A stretch of 64,000 nt of DNA from Acidovorax sp. Leaf78 (GTDB lineage: Bacteria; Pseudomonadota; Gammaproteobacteria; Burkholderiales; Burkholderiaceae_C). The stretch covers positions 277,869 to 341,868 of the forward strand of contig NZ_LMLZ01000022.1 of NCBI RefSeq assembly GCF_001422735.1. The letters are read 5' to 3'. Under the pieces are notes generated by a model, which did no database searches, was not told where the DNA came from, and saw only the letters and a list, made by a program, of their open reading frames with translations. Made by a program: the position numbers and the translations under genes. Shown in pieces: positions 1-8,609 of this stretch; the stretch's first letter is position 1; each line of letters begins with the position of its first letter.

Positions 1-475
1 GGTTCAGCCGGTTGAACTCGGTGATCAGCCGCGGGGGAATGGTGATCTCGCGCTGCAGGTTCTCGCCCGCCTGCTGCGTGGTGACCGGAATGGTCGCGGC
101 CACCTGCTCGTTGACCATCACCTTGATGTGCGACAGGTTGGTCAGCAACGCGGGCGAGTACGAGTAGTTGAGCTTGAGCTTCGCGCCCGTGACCACCTCG
201 TCGTTGCGCACGCTGAAGGCTACGCCGCTGGTGCCGTCCACACCGCGCAACTGCAGCGGGAACAGGGCGCCCAGGTCCTTGAAGCTGTTGCGCTGCACAC
301 GCACGCCACCTTCGGACGGCAGCGACCCGGCGGTCGTCTCCGCAGCCGGGGCGGGTGCAGGTGCCGCAGCGAGCTGCGAGACGGGGGCTGCCGTGCCTGC
401 CAGCGCCAGGGCCAGCATGGCGGGGAGCATGCGCTGGCGCGGCAGCCGATCTGTCGGTTGTCGTGTGGAGGTCAT
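1..475 (-). CDS. bcsB: Cellulose synthase regulatory subunit BcsB (5' part only)
   Basis: This is the first ~158 residues of BcsB, the periplasmic, inner-membrane-anchored partner of BcsA that guides the nascent glucan; the rest lies beyond the left edge. The start is an ATG followed by a basic stretch (RQPTDRLPRQR) and a hydrophobic, alanine-rich signal segment. The mature part then shows beta-rich sequence (GAKLKLNYSYSPAL, LSHIKVMVNEQ) typical of the first BcsB carbohydrate-binding-like domain. It begins 33 bp after the bcsA stop, so it belongs to the same operon. Identity rests on these motifs plus position after bcsA. The transmembrane anchor cannot be checked. Confidence 0.9.
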   Translation of the reverse strand, partial: MTSTRQPTDRLPRQRMLPAMLALALAGTAAPVSQLAAAPAPAPAAETTAGSLPSEGGVRVQRNSFKDLGALFPLQLRGVDGTSGVAFSVRNDEVVTGAKLKLNYSYSPALLTNLSHIKVMVNEQVAATIPVTTQQAGENLQREITIPPRLITEFNRLN

Positions 476-508
476 GTGTGGAATCTTCGGATACAGAAAA
501 CGGGGCGC

Positions 509-2695
509 CTATCGGGGCTTGAGCGACTTGACAGCGGTGGAGGCCAGCTGCCCCATGCCGCGCAGCCCGATGGTGATCACGCTCCCCAGCGAGCGCAGCG
601 GCTTGTCGCGCTGGCCGGTGCCCCAGGTGGCGATCCAGGCATCGGCACGCGCAAACGTCAGCGATGCGAGCTCTGCCTGCTGGGGCAGGGTGAGGTTGTC
701 GAACTTCACGCCCAGGCGGCCTTTGCCGTTGAAGGTGACGACCGCGGGGAAGACACCTTCCTCGTCGGAGCGGAACAGCGACACCGACAGCTTGCTGCCC
801 ATGGGGATGTCGCTCTCGGGCGGCACCGTGAGCCCCAGGCCATGCTGGGAGAAGTCTTCGGTCTTGCACACCAGGGTGCGGCCATTTTCAAAGCGGATCA
901 CGGCCGGCAGGGCTGCCGCCACGCGCGGCGTGCCGCGGATCTGACGCGTTTCGCTGGCCACCGCCACGCTCGCGCCCAGCAAGATGATGTTGTAGACCGT
1001 CCAGACCATGTTGATGACCAGCGTCGTGGTCTCGTCACCGTCCGCGGAGAACAGCTTCCAGATGCCCACCGCGATGCCCACCAGGTTGACCAGCAGCAGC
1101 ACCACATAAGGCCGCGCGATGGTCCAGTCGAAGTAGGCCTTTTCGATCACGCCGCCCTTGGCCGTTACGTTGAACTTGCCCAGCTTGGGGTTGATGAAGG
1201 CCACGATCACCGGGCGCATGATGTACCAGGCCAGCACGGACTCGTACACCTCGTTCCAGAACGAGTGCCGAAAGCGGCCCTGGATGCGGGAGTTGGTGAC
1301 GCTGGCATGCGCCAGGTGGGGCAGCGCGTAGGCAGTGATCATGAGCGCGGTGGCCTGGAACACATGCGCGTCGAAGAACAGGTACGCGAGAGGCGCCGTC
1401 AGGAACACCAGGCGCGGCAGCCCGTAGAAGAAGTGCAGCATCGCGTTCAGGTAGCACAGCCGCTGGCCGAACTTGAGCCCCTTGCCAAACAGCGGGTTGT
1501 CGGTACGCGCGATCTGCGCCATGCCGCGCGCCCAGCGGATGCGCTGGCCCACGTGGCCGGACAGGCTCTCGGTGGCCAGGCCCGCGGCCTGCGGCACTTC
1601 GAGGTAGGCGGTGTTGTAGCCCAGGCGCGCCAGCTTGAGCGCGGTGTGCGCGTCTTCGGTCACGGTCTCCACCGCAATGCCGCCCACCTCCAGCAGCTCC
1701 TTGCGGCGGATGATGGCGCAGGAGCCGCAGAAGAACGAGGCGTTCCACAGGTCGTTGCCGTCCTGCACGATGCCGTAGAACAGCTCGCCCTCGTTGGGCA
1801 TGCGGTGAAAGGTGTCCAGGTTGCGCTCGAACGGGTCGGGCGAGAAGAACACGTGCGGCGTCTGCAGCATCACCAGGTTGGTGTCCTTGAAGAACCAGCC
1901 CATGCAGACCTGCAGGAACGAGCGCGTCGGGATGTGGTCGCAGTCGAAGATGGCGATGTATTCGGAGCTCGTGACCTTGAGCGCCGCGTTGATGTTGCCC
2001 GCCTTGGCGTGGTGGTTGTTGTCGCGGATGATGTAGCCCACGCCCAGCTCTTCGCAGAACTCGCGAAAGTCCGGGCGGCGGCCGTCGTCCAGCACGTACA
2101 CGTGCAGGCGGTCCTGGGGCCAGTCGAGGCTCATGGCCGAGAACACCGTCTGGCGCACCACTTCCAGCGGCTCGTTGTAGCTGGGGATGAAAACGTCCAC
2201 GCTGGGCCAGGTGCTCACGTCCGCGGGCATCGGCACCGGGCGGCGCTGCAGCGGCCAGGCGGTCTGCAGGTAGCCGATGAGCAGCACCGCGAACGCGTAC
2301 AGCTCGGCCAGCACCAGACCGTAGCCGAAGGCGGCGTCCACCCAGTTGGTGAAACCGATCGTGTCGGTGAACCGCCAGAAGATGTAGCGCGACGAGGCCG
2401 AGATCGACAGCACGATCATCGCCAGGGTCGACAGCCGGCCCGGGGTCTTGCTCAGCAGCAGCGCGGCGCCGAACGAGCCCAGCGAGAACAGCACCTGCCC
2501 CTGCAGGTCCAGCGGCACGCTGATGACCAAGCCCATGAGCAGCGCACTGAACACCACCGCCGCCACGCGCGCCAGGGGATGCGTCCAGATCTCCCACGCC
2601 GTGATGGCATGCACCACTGTGCGCCAGTGCGCCTGGGGGCTGTGCGAATCGGCGTCGGCGACTTCGTCCGCCTGGGGGCGCTGGTCGACGCTCAT
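509..2695 (-). CDS. bcsA: Cellulose synthase catalytic subunit BcsA
   Basis: BcsA polymerises UDP-glucose into beta-1,4-glucan and exports it across the inner membrane. The 728-residue product has N-terminal membrane helices, then a family-2 glycosyltransferase domain with the expected acidic motifs (VYVLDDG, FDCDHIP, VTED) and the acceptor-site motif QRIRW. More membrane helices follow, then a C-terminal PilZ domain with the c-di-GMP-binding pattern RGTPR ... DFSQHG (RxxxR and DxSxxG). Activity should therefore depend on c-di-GMP. The ATG overlaps the bcsQ stop as ATGA, which favours this start over an upstream GTG-type extension and implies translational coupling. Length is within the usual range. 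Confidence 0.97.
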   Translation of the reverse strand: MSVDQRPQADEVADADSHSPQAHWRTVVHAITAWEIWTHPLARVAAVVFSALLMGLVISVPLDLQGQVLFSLGSFGAALLLSKTPGRLSTLAMIVLSISASSRYIFWRFTDTIGFTNWVDAAFGYGLVLAELYAFAVLLIGYLQTAWPLQRRPVPMPADVSTWPSVDVFIPSYNEPLEVVRQTVFSAMSLDWPQDRLHVYVLDDGRRPDFREFCEELGVGYIIRDNNHHAKAGNINAALKVTSSEYIAIFDCDHIPTRSFLQVCMGWFFKDTNLVMLQTPHVFFSPDPFERNLDTFHRMPNEGELFYGIVQDGNDLWNASFFCGSCAIIRRKELLEVGGIAVETVTEDAHTALKLARLGYNTAYLEVPQAAGLATESLSGHVGQRIRWARGMAQIARTDNPLFGKGLKFGQRLCYLNAMLHFFYGLPRLVFLTAPLAYLFFDAHVFQATALMITAYALPHLAHASVTNSRIQGRFRHSFWNEVYESVLAWYIMRPVIVAFINPKLGKFNVTAKGGVIEKAYFDWTIARPYVVLLLVNLVGIAVGIWKLFSADGDETTTLVINMVWTVYNIILLGASVAVASETRQIRGTPRVAAALPAVIRFENGRTLVCKTEDFSQHGLGLTVPPESDIPMGSKLSVSLFRSDEEGVFPAVVTFNGKGRLGVKFDNLTLPQQAELASLTFARADAWIATWGTGQRDKPLRSLGSVITIGLRGMGQLASTAVKSLKPR

Positions 2696-3477
2696 CGCGT
2701 TGCTCCCGGCAGCATCGGCAGGCGCAGACGCTCGGCCAGCACCCGGGCGCATTTGCGCAGATCGTCTGCGGCCTGCCCGTGGGCGTCGTACTGCAGCACG
2801 CTCTGGTCGTAGGCGAGTGCTTCGCGCACCGCCTGGTCTTCATGGATCACACCCACCAACCGCTCGCCCAGGCCGTCCTGCATGACGCGCGTGATGTCCT
2901 TGGCCAGCTGGCGCGCGCTGTCGACCTGATTGACCACATAGAGCGCATCGTCGAAATCGGGGCGGGGCGTGCAGTAGGTGCTCACCAGCCGCTGCATGAG
3001 CGCCAGGGCCGCATAGGAGGCCGCGTCGGGCAGGCTGACGATCACCACGGCCTGCGCTGCCGACAGCGCCTGCTGCATGTACACCGACGGGCCGGGCGGC
3101 GTGTCGATCAGCACCACGGCATCGGCCGGCAGCTCCAGGCGCTGCAGTTGCTCGACCAGCCAAGTCGGGTGGGCGTCCAGGTGCCGCTCGAAGGCCACCC
3201 GGTCCGACTCGTTCACGATGCCGAAGGGCAGCACGTTCACGCCCGACAGGCTGCGCACGCACACGGCGCCCCAGTGCTCACCCTCCAGGCTGGCGCGGGA
3301 CACTCCGCCCAGCGCGCGCGGGTCGGCGCCGAAATGCAGGCCCAGCGCGTTCTGCGGGTCCATGTCCACCACCAGGAGCGTACCCACGCCCTGGGCTTGC
3401 AGGGCCGTGGCCAGGTTGGCCGTCAGCGTGGTCTTGCCGACACCGCCCTTGGCAGAAACGATAGCAATCACCTTCAT
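2692..3477 (-). CDS. bcsQ: Cellulose biosynthesis ParA/MinD-like ATPase BcsQ
   Basis: BcsQ is a SIMIBI-class ATPase; in Escherichia coli it is needed for cellulose secretion and polar localisation of the Bcs machine. The 261-residue product opens with a deviant Walker A motif, SAKGGVGKTTL, followed by VVDMDPQN and LIDTPPG, all characteristic of ParA/MinD proteins. The ATG overlaps the bcsP stop by four bases (ATGA), and its own stop overlaps bcsA in the same way, so bcsP, bcsQ and bcsA form a tightly coupled translational unit. A longer reading frame continues upstream in this frame, but conserved sequence starts at MKVIAIVSAKGG. Confidence 0.95.
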   Translation of the reverse strand: MKVIAIVSAKGGVGKTTLTANLATALQAQGVGTLLVVDMDPQNALGLHFGADPRALGGVSRASLEGEHWGAVCVRSLSGVNVLPFGIVNESDRVAFERHLDAHPTWLVEQLQRLELPADAVVLIDTPPGPSVYMQQALSAAQAVVIVSLPDAASYAALALMQRLVSTYCTPRPDFDDALYVVNQVDSARQLAKDITRVMQDGLGERLVGVIHEDQAVREALAYDQSVLQYDAHGQAADDLRKCARVLAERLRLPMLPGATR

Positions 3478-4241
3478 GGGTACGGGCCTCGGCGCGGTTG
3501 CCATACCGGGGCAGCAGGCTCTGGAGCTGGTGCAGCTGCGGCGGGTCCTGCCAGGCGGGCAAACACCGAGGGCAGGTCGGAAGGCAGTGCGCCGGAGTCT
3601 GGCGCCGCGGGCTCGGCGGCTGGCGTGGACGAGCGCAGGCCGGCCAGGCCCGCCAGCGGCGAGCGCGATGCCAGCGAAGGCGCAGCCGCGGCTACCGGAG
3701 CTGGCGCCACAGGGGCTGCGGCGCGGTAGGCGGGGGCCGGTGCAGCGGAAGCCACAGGCGCCGCGAACACTGCGGTCGCCGTGGGGACGGCAGCAGCCAA
3801 CGAGGGGAGCGCGTTGAAAGAGGTGAAAGGCGCCACGGGTGCCGTGGGTTCCTGGGGAGCAGCGGTGATGGCGGGGGCCACATGGGCAGCCGCCAACGGA
3901 GCAGGGGCGGGTGCAAAGACAGGTGCAGGTGCCGCTACGGGCGAAGGCGACAGTGAAGGTGCCGGCGCACGCTGCACCCACACGGCAGGCTCGGGCCGCT
4001 CAGCGGCGGCTGGCGGCGGGGCGTCTTGCCGGGCGGCGGGCGCGGGCGCGTCCGCGGGCACACCGTCACCGCGGCGCACCACGGACGGGATGTCCCCGGC
4101 CACAGCGCCCTGGATGGCCGTTACCAGCGGCCAGCGGTCGCGCGACTGCTGGTGCTCTTGCTGGCGGGCCAGTTCCTGGTAGCGCCCTGGCTTGGCACCG
4201 AACTGCTGGAAAAGGTTCACGACGTCGTCGGAGGGCTTCAT
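3474..4241 (-). CDS. bcsP: Cellulose biosynthesis protein BcsP (BcsR-like N-terminus, long Pro/Ala tail)
   Basis: The product has 255 residues. The first ~40 (DDVVNLFQQFGAKPGRYQEL ... RDRWPLV) resemble the small BcsR/YhjR family that, in enterobacteria, forms a complex with BcsQ and BcsE at the synthase. The remaining ~200 residues are low-complexity Pro/Ala with no recognisable domain, the arrangement usually called BcsP in beta-proteobacteria. The stop overlaps the bcsQ ATG, consistent with co-translation of interacting partners. No strong ribosome-binding site precedes the ATG; coupling to bcsD 48 bp upstream is possible. The tail may be a flexible tether; that is inference. Confidence 0.85.
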   Translation of the reverse strand: MKPSDDVVNLFQQFGAKPGRYQELARQQEHQQSRDRWPLVTAIQGAVAGDIPSVVRRGDGVPADAPAPAARQDAPPPAAAERPEPAVWVQRAPAPSLSPSPVAAPAPVFAPAPAPLAAAHVAPAITAAPQEPTAPVAPFTSFNALPSLAAAVPTATAVFAAPVASAAPAPAYRAAAPVAPAPVAAAAPSLASRSPLAGLAGLRSSTPAAEPAAPDSGALPSDLPSVFARLAGPAAAAPAPEPAAPVWQPRRGPYP

Positions 4242-4288
4242 AAGTCAATCACCGTCAATCCGTTGTACATGCCGGGTGGACGAGAGGG

Positions 4289-4765
4289 TCAGCGCGCCAG
4301 CTGGAACTGCACGCAGCCCCAGGCGTCTGCCGGAGCCACCTGCACCACACGCAGCGACCCGGAGCCGGCCTGCTCCAGCCAGCTCTGGTACACCCCCTCC
4401 AGAAACCCGCCCGACCATTGGACGTGGTTTACCCCAAATGCAGCAGATACGGGCGAAAGGCTGTGTTGGATGTTCAAACGCGCACTTTCTTGCGAAAGCT
4501 GCACCCAGCCCCAATCGATCCGCTCCCACATGGCGGTCATGCTGCGCTGGAGTTCCTCGAGCGTGGCAGCGGGCGCCAGCGGGTTCGCCGCCGCAAAGCG
4601 CGTACCCACACGGAACATCAGCGCGTGCAAGTCTTCCGGCGACAGCGACGACGCGAATTCATCAGTGAGCGCCTGCAGAAACCCCCTCCACTGCACGGCG
4701 CATTGCTGCGCGGCCAGATGCTGGGCGATCTCGGGACTGGGGGCGGAAACGGCGGTAAAGGACAT
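4289..4765 (-). CDS. bcsD: Cellulose synthase subunit D (BcsD)
   Basis: BcsD is a periplasmic octameric ring protein that, in Komagataeibacter, aids ordered glucan export and crystalline fibre formation. The 158-residue product (MSFTAVSAPS start) matches the family length of about 156. Recognisable stretches are QWRGFLQALTDEF, LMFRVGTRFA, WGWVQL and a C-terminal HVQWSGGFLEGVYQSWL segment. The frame extends 17 codons upstream to a TTG, but the internal ATG gives the family-typical length. It is the first gene of the operon, so the upstream spacer presumably carries the bcs promoter. Presence of bcsD places this among type I-like bcs operons. Confidence 0.9.
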   Translation of the reverse strand: MSFTAVSAPSPEIAQHLAAQQCAVQWRGFLQALTDEFASSLSPEDLHALMFRVGTRFAAANPLAPAATLEELQRSMTAMWERIDWGWVQLSQESARLNIQHSLSPVSAAFGVNHVQWSGGFLEGVYQSWLEQAGSGSLRVVQVAPADAWGCVQFQLAR

Positions 4766-4987
4766 GGCGCAGGCAGAGCATCGGGCCAGCGGGACGCCAG
4801 CGCGGGGATTGATCAACTAAGGGTTAACCAGAACTTGTGATTGATACACATGGTTTCAAACACGTCCCGGAATTCTAGAAGCCTGCACAGTGGAATGTGC
4901 TTTTTGGCACGCATCCAAAGGTTAACTTGTGCGAACTGCCGTCAACCTTGGCGGGTTTGTAGGTACCAAACCACACGAAAATATGTA

Positions 4988-5018
4988 AAAACTATTAACT
5001 ATCAAATTTAATAGTTTT
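4988..5018 (-). terminator. AT-rich perfect hairpin after mnmA, upstream of bcsD
   Basis: AAAACTATTAA and TTAATAGTTTT form an 11-bp perfect inverted repeat with a 9-nt loop. It starts 28 bp past the mnmA stop, and on the minus strand the second arm runs into TTTTT. This is compatible with an AT-rich intrinsic terminator for mnmA. It also lies in the bcs upstream region, so an operator role is possible. The 4766-5045 spacer contains no gene that I can support. Confidence 0.45.
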
Positions 5019-5045
5019 CTACATCGCCCGCAGTATGCAGATGTT

Positions 5046-6173
5046 TCAGTCCGACGCGCCCGCTATCACCCCGCCGCCCAGGCACACCTCGCCGTCGTAC
5101 AGCACGGCGCTCTGCCCGGGGGTCACGGCCCACTGGGCCTCCTCGAACCGCAGTTCGAACCCCTGCGCGGCAGCGCTGGTCACGCTCAAACCGCAGGCTG
5201 CGTCCTGCTGCCGGTAGCGGGTCTTGGCGGCGTAGGCGCCGGGGGTGGGTGCGTGCCCCGCTGTCCAGCTCACGTCCTGGGCGGACAGCTGGTGCGACAG
5301 CAGCCAGGGGTGGTCATGCCCCTGCACCACGCGCAGGGTGTTCTTGGCCAGGTCCTTGCGGGCCACGAACCAGGGCTCGTGCTCGCCGCCGCCGCGCTGG
5401 GCGCCCTTTTCCTTGATGCCACCGATGCCCAGGCCCTGGCGCTGGCCCAGCGTGTAGAAACTCAGGCCGACGTGCTTGCCCAGCGTGCGGCCCCGGTCGT
5501 CCTGGATGGGGCCGGGTTCGTGGCTGATGTAGCGGTTCAGGAATTCGCGGAACGGCCGCTCGCCGATGAAGCAGATGCCGGTGGAATCCTTCTTCTTGGC
5601 GTTGGGCAGGCCGATCTCCTCGGCGATGCGGCGCACTTCGGTCTTGTGCAGCTCGCCCACCGGGAACAGCGTCTTGGACAACTGCGCCTGGTTCAGGCGG
5701 TGCAGGAAGTAGCTCTGGTCCTTGGAGGGGTCCAGCCCCTTGAGCAGCTCGAACAGGCCAGATGACTCGTTCTGGCGCACGCGGGCGTAGTGGCCGGTGG
5801 CGATCTTCTCGGCGCCCAGGCGCATGGCGTGGTCGAGGAAGGCCTTGAACTTGATCTCTGCGTTGCACAGCACATCGGGGTTGGGCGTGCGGCCGGCCTG
5901 GTATTCGCGCAGGAACTCGGCGAACACGCGGTCCTTGTAGTCGGCCGCGAAGTTCACGTGCTCGATCTCGATGCCGATCACATCGGCCACGGCGGCCGCG
6001 TCCACGAAGTCGATGTTGGACGAGCAGTACTCGCTGTCGTCATCGTCTTCCCAGTTCTTCATGAAAATGCCGACCACCTCATGGCCCTGCTGTTTGAGCA
6101 GGTGGGCGGTCACGGCGGAGTCCACGCCGCCGGAGAGGCCGACGACGACGCGCTGCTTGGGGAATGCTGTCAT
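5046..6173 (-). CDS. mnmA: tRNA-specific 2-thiouridylase MnmA
   Basis: MnmA adds sulfur to C2 of the wobble uridine (U34) of Lys, Glu and Gln tRNAs, taking sulfur from the Tus relay. The 375-residue product has the PP-loop ATP site [10 protein letters not shown] near the N-terminus. It also has both catalytic cysteine motifs, [11 protein letters not shown] and [10 protein letters not shown], followed by the C-terminal beta-barrel region. Length is standard. The ATG overlaps the 3' end of the upstream LysR gene by four bases (ATGA), which is unusual for this housekeeping gene. Confidence 0.97.
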   Translation of the reverse strand: MTAFPKQRVVVGLSGGVDSAVTAHLLKQQGHEVVGIFMKNWEDDDDSEYCSSNIDFVDAAAVADVIGIEIEHVNFAADYKDRVFAEFLREYQAGRTPNPDVLCNAEIKFKAFLDHAMRLGAEKIATGHYARVRQNESSGLFELLKGLDPSKDQSYFLHRLNQAQLSKTLFPVGELHKTEVRRIAEEIGLPNAKKKDSTGICFIGERPFREFLNRYISHEPGPIQDDRGRTLGKHVGLSFYTLGQRQGLGIGGIKEKGAQRGGGEHEPWFVARKDLAKNTLRVVQGHDHPWLLSHQLSAQDVSWTAGHAPTPGAYAAKTRYRQQDAACGLSVTSAAAQGFELRFEEAQWAVTPGQSAVLYDGEVCLGGGVIAGASD

Positions 6174-7111
6174 CCCTGCGATTGTATTTTTGCCGGCGCC
6201 CGGGCGCTGCGCGGGCGCGCAGTACGCGTAGCCACCAGCAGGTCATAGAGCTGCTGGGCCGCCGGAGACAGCGACCGCCCCCGGCGCTTGATAAGCCCCA
6301 TCTGCCGCGTGACCACCGGGTCCACCAGCGGAATGCTGACCAGCGTGGGGTGGTCCTTGCCCGGCATCGCCAGGCTGGGCACCGCCGCCACGCCCAGGCC
6401 GGCCTCCACCAGCCCTAGCAGCGTGGTCACGTGCTTGGCCTCGTACAGGCACTGGGGGCGGTCGGGCACGTTGGCCAGCGCCAAATCCATCAGCAGGCGG
6501 TTGCCCGAGGTCTTGCCCACCGACATGAAGTCGTGCTGGCCCAGCTCCGCCCAGGTGACCTTCTTGCGCCGCGCCAGCACATGGTCGCGCCGGCAGGCCG
6601 CCACGAAGCGCTCGGCCAGCACCGGCTTGAACTCGATCTCGGCCTCCTGGCTGCCAATGAAGTTGAGGCCGAAATCCGCATCGCCCTGCGCCACGGCCAC
6701 CAGCACCTCGTTGGCGCTGGCGTCGTGCACCTTGACGCGAATCTTCGGAAACCGCTCGTGGTAGCGCTTGACCACCTGCGGCAGGAAGTAATACACGGCT
6801 GACGGCACGCAGGCAATGGTCACCTCGCCCATGCGCCGCGCCGCCACGTCGCCCAGGCCCATGAGCATGCCGTCCAGGTCGTCGAGCCACACACGCGTCT
6901 TGCGCGCGAAGTCGCGGCCCACGGCCGTGAGCGTCACGCGGCGCGTGGTGCGGTCGAGCAGGCGCACGCCCAGCGCTTCTTCCAGCTTGTCGATGCGGCG
7001 GCTGAAGGCGGGCTGCGACAGGTGGATGGATTCGGCCGCGGCCCGAAAGCTCTGCAGCTCGGCCACGGCGGCAAAGGCCTGGATGTCGGCGAGATCGAAT
7101 TTCTGGTTCAT
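6170..7111 (-). CDS. LysR-family regulator, divergent from the GalD/PrpF-like gene
   Basis: This 313-residue LysR-type regulator has an N-terminal winged helix-turn-helix ([20 protein letters not shown] ... [23 protein letters not shown]) and a C-terminal effector-binding domain starting near residue 90 ([17 protein letters not shown]). It is transcribed away from the isomerase gene at 7339. LysR proteins commonly regulate such a divergent neighbour in response to a pathway metabolite, so a polycarboxylate or aromatic-ring-cleavage intermediate is a reasonable inducer; this is inference. The last bases overlap the mnmA start, so transcription from its promoter should run into mnmA. Confidence 0.92.
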   Translation of the reverse strand: MNQKFDLADIQAFAAVAELQSFRAAAESIHLSQPAFSRRIDKLEEALGVRLLDRTTRRVTLTAVGRDFARKTRVWLDDLDGMLMGLGDVAARRMGEVTIACVPSAVYYFLPQVVKRYHERFPKIRVKVHDASANEVLVAVAQGDADFGLNFIGSQEAEIEFKPVLAERFVAACRRDHVLARRKKVTWAELGQHDFMSVGKTSGNRLLMDLALANVPDRPQCLYEAKHVTTLLGLVEAGLGVAAVPSLAMPGKDHPTLVSIPLVDPVVTRQMGLIKRRGRSLSPAAQQLYDLLVATRTARPRSARAPAKIQSQG

Positions 7112-7198
7112 GGCGGTCCTGCGGTTCTGGCAGTTCTAGCGGTGATGAAAGGGGTGCGGTGGACTCAGCCCGGGGGCTCAAAGACCATTGCTTCGTGT

Positions 7199-7307
7199 GC
7201 ATCAATGCTTCGCAACATTGCAATTTACAGATGCCATTTCAGCACGTAAAAGCGCGTGGCATCCATTGCACAGCATGCATCAATCGTTGCCAACAATGCA
7301 ATTCACA
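7199..7307. promoter_or_regulatory. Two 31-bp direct repeats in the LysR/isomerase divergent spacer
   Basis: Copies at 7199-7229 and 7277-7307 share GCATCAAT, CAACA, TGCAATT and ACA in register, with about six mismatches in 31 positions. Their starts are 78 bp apart. The second copy contains the dyad TTGC-N7-GCAA, the kind of interrupted palindrome LysR proteins bind. They lie between the divergent regulator and the gene starting at 7339. Interpreted as activator/repressor sites for the regulator at 6170-7111. Confidence 0.55.
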
Positions 7308-7338
7308 AACAAGTCGCGGCGCCGCACCATGCGGACCC

Positions 7339-8436
7339 ATGAGCTACAACCTTCCTTGCGTTCTGATGCGCGGCGGCACCTCCCGGGGCCCCTTCTTCCT
7401 GGCCGACTGGCTGCCGCAGGACACCGCCCAGCGTGACCGCACGCTGATAGCCGCGCTGGGCTCGCCGCACGAGCTGCAGATCGACGGCCTGGGTGGCGGC
7501 AACTCGCTGACCAGCAAGGTGGCCATCGTCTCGCGGTCGGTGCACGCCGACTGCGACGTGGACTACCTCTTCGCCCAGGTCAGCGTGGACGAGGCCCGCG
7601 TGGACACCCGCCCCAACTGCGGCAACATGCTCGCCGGCGTGGGGCCCTTCGCCATCGAGCAAGGCCTGGTGCCCGCCAGCACCACCGGCGACGTGACCCG
7701 GGTGCGGGTCTATAACGTGAACACCCGTTCGCGCATCGACGTGCAGGTGCAAACCCGCGGCGGCCGGGTGCATTACGAGGGCGACGTGCACATCGACGGC
7801 GTTCAGGGCACGGCCGCCCCGGTGCTGATGAACTTCCTCGACGCCTGGGGCGCCGTCACGGGCCAGATCTTTCCGACCGGCCAGCGCATCGACATCATCC
7901 ACGGGCTGCCGGTCACCTGCATCGACGCCGCCCAGGTGATGGTGCTGGTGCGCGCCGCAGATCTGGGGCTGCGCGGCGATGAAACCCCGGCCGAGCTCGA
8001 CGGCGACACGGCCCTGCTGGCCCGGCTCGAAGCCCTGCGCTGCGAAGCGGGGCTGCGCATGGGCATGGGCGATGTGTCGAATAGCGTGCTGCCCAAGCCG
8101 GTGATCGTCTCTGAAGGCACGGTACCCGGCAGCATCACCTCGCGCTACTTCACGCCCCGGCGCTGCCACCGCTCGCACGCCGTGACCGGCGCCATCGGCG
8201 TGGCCGCCGCCATGGTGCTGCCCGGCACCGTGGCCACCGACACCCGCACCGCGCCCAGCGCCGGCACGCGCCGGGTGGAGGTGCTGCACCCGGCCGGGCG
8301 CATCCACGTGGACGTGGAGCTCGCGCTGGTGGACGGCCACTGCACGCTGGTGCAGGCCGCCCTGGTGCGAACGGCCCGAAAGATCCTGGAGGGCACGCTG
8401 TTCGTGGCGCACCACACGCTCGAGCCCCACGACTGA
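7339..8436 (+). CDS. PrpF/GalD-family isomerase (4-oxalomesaconate tautomerase-like)
   Basis: The 365-residue product belongs to the PrpF fold (diaminopimelate-epimerase-like). Its start, PCVLMRGGTSRGPFF, and later blocks (IDGLGGGNSLTSKVAIV, DVDYLFAQV, NCGNMLAGVGPFA, RCHRSHAVTGA) resemble Pseudomonas GalD, which converts keto and enol forms of 4-oxalomesaconate in gallate degradation. The Cys of NCGNML is the usual catalytic position. Related PrpF proteins isomerise cis/trans-aconitate or methylaconitate. Neighbours (Bug receptor, porin, tcuAB) favour a tricarboxylate substrate at least as much as gallate, so no gene symbol is given. The start is the ATG before SYNLP; longer in-frame starts lie in the operator region. 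Confidence 0.85.
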   Translation: MSYNLPCVLMRGGTSRGPFFLADWLPQDTAQRDRTLIAALGSPHELQIDGLGGGNSLTSKVAIVSRSVHADCDVDYLFAQVSVDEARVDTRPNCGNMLAGVGPFAIEQGLVPASTTGDVTRVRVYNVNTRSRIDVQVQTRGGRVHYEGDVHIDGVQGTAAPVLMNFLDAWGAVTGQIFPTGQRIDIIHGLPVTCIDAAQVMVLVRAADLGLRGDETPAELDGDTALLARLEALRCEAGLRMGMGDVSNSVLPKPVIVSEGTVPGSITSRYFTPRRCHRSHAVTGAIGVAAAMVLPGTVATDTRTAPSAGTRRVEVLHPAGRIHVDVELALVDGHCTLVQAALVRTARKILEGTLFVAHHTLEPHD

Positions 8437-8609
8437 AGCCTCTCATCCGTCAGGCCGCCAGGCCGCCCGCCGGACCGCAGGCACATCGCTACCCATGGCG
8501 GCGTACCGCGGGCAGGACTCCCGGCCGCCCTTCCTCAACCCTTCACGTTTTCCGCCTTTCTTTGCTTTCCGCTTTCGCTTTTCCATACCTACATCCCAGG
8601 AGACAAGAC

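Noticed and set aside
128..2812. An 894-codon open frame on the plus strand opposite bcsA
   Set aside because: It is rich in His, Arg, Gly and Gln without any domain, and lies antisense to a clear cellulose synthase gene. This is a codon-bias shadow of high-GC DNA.
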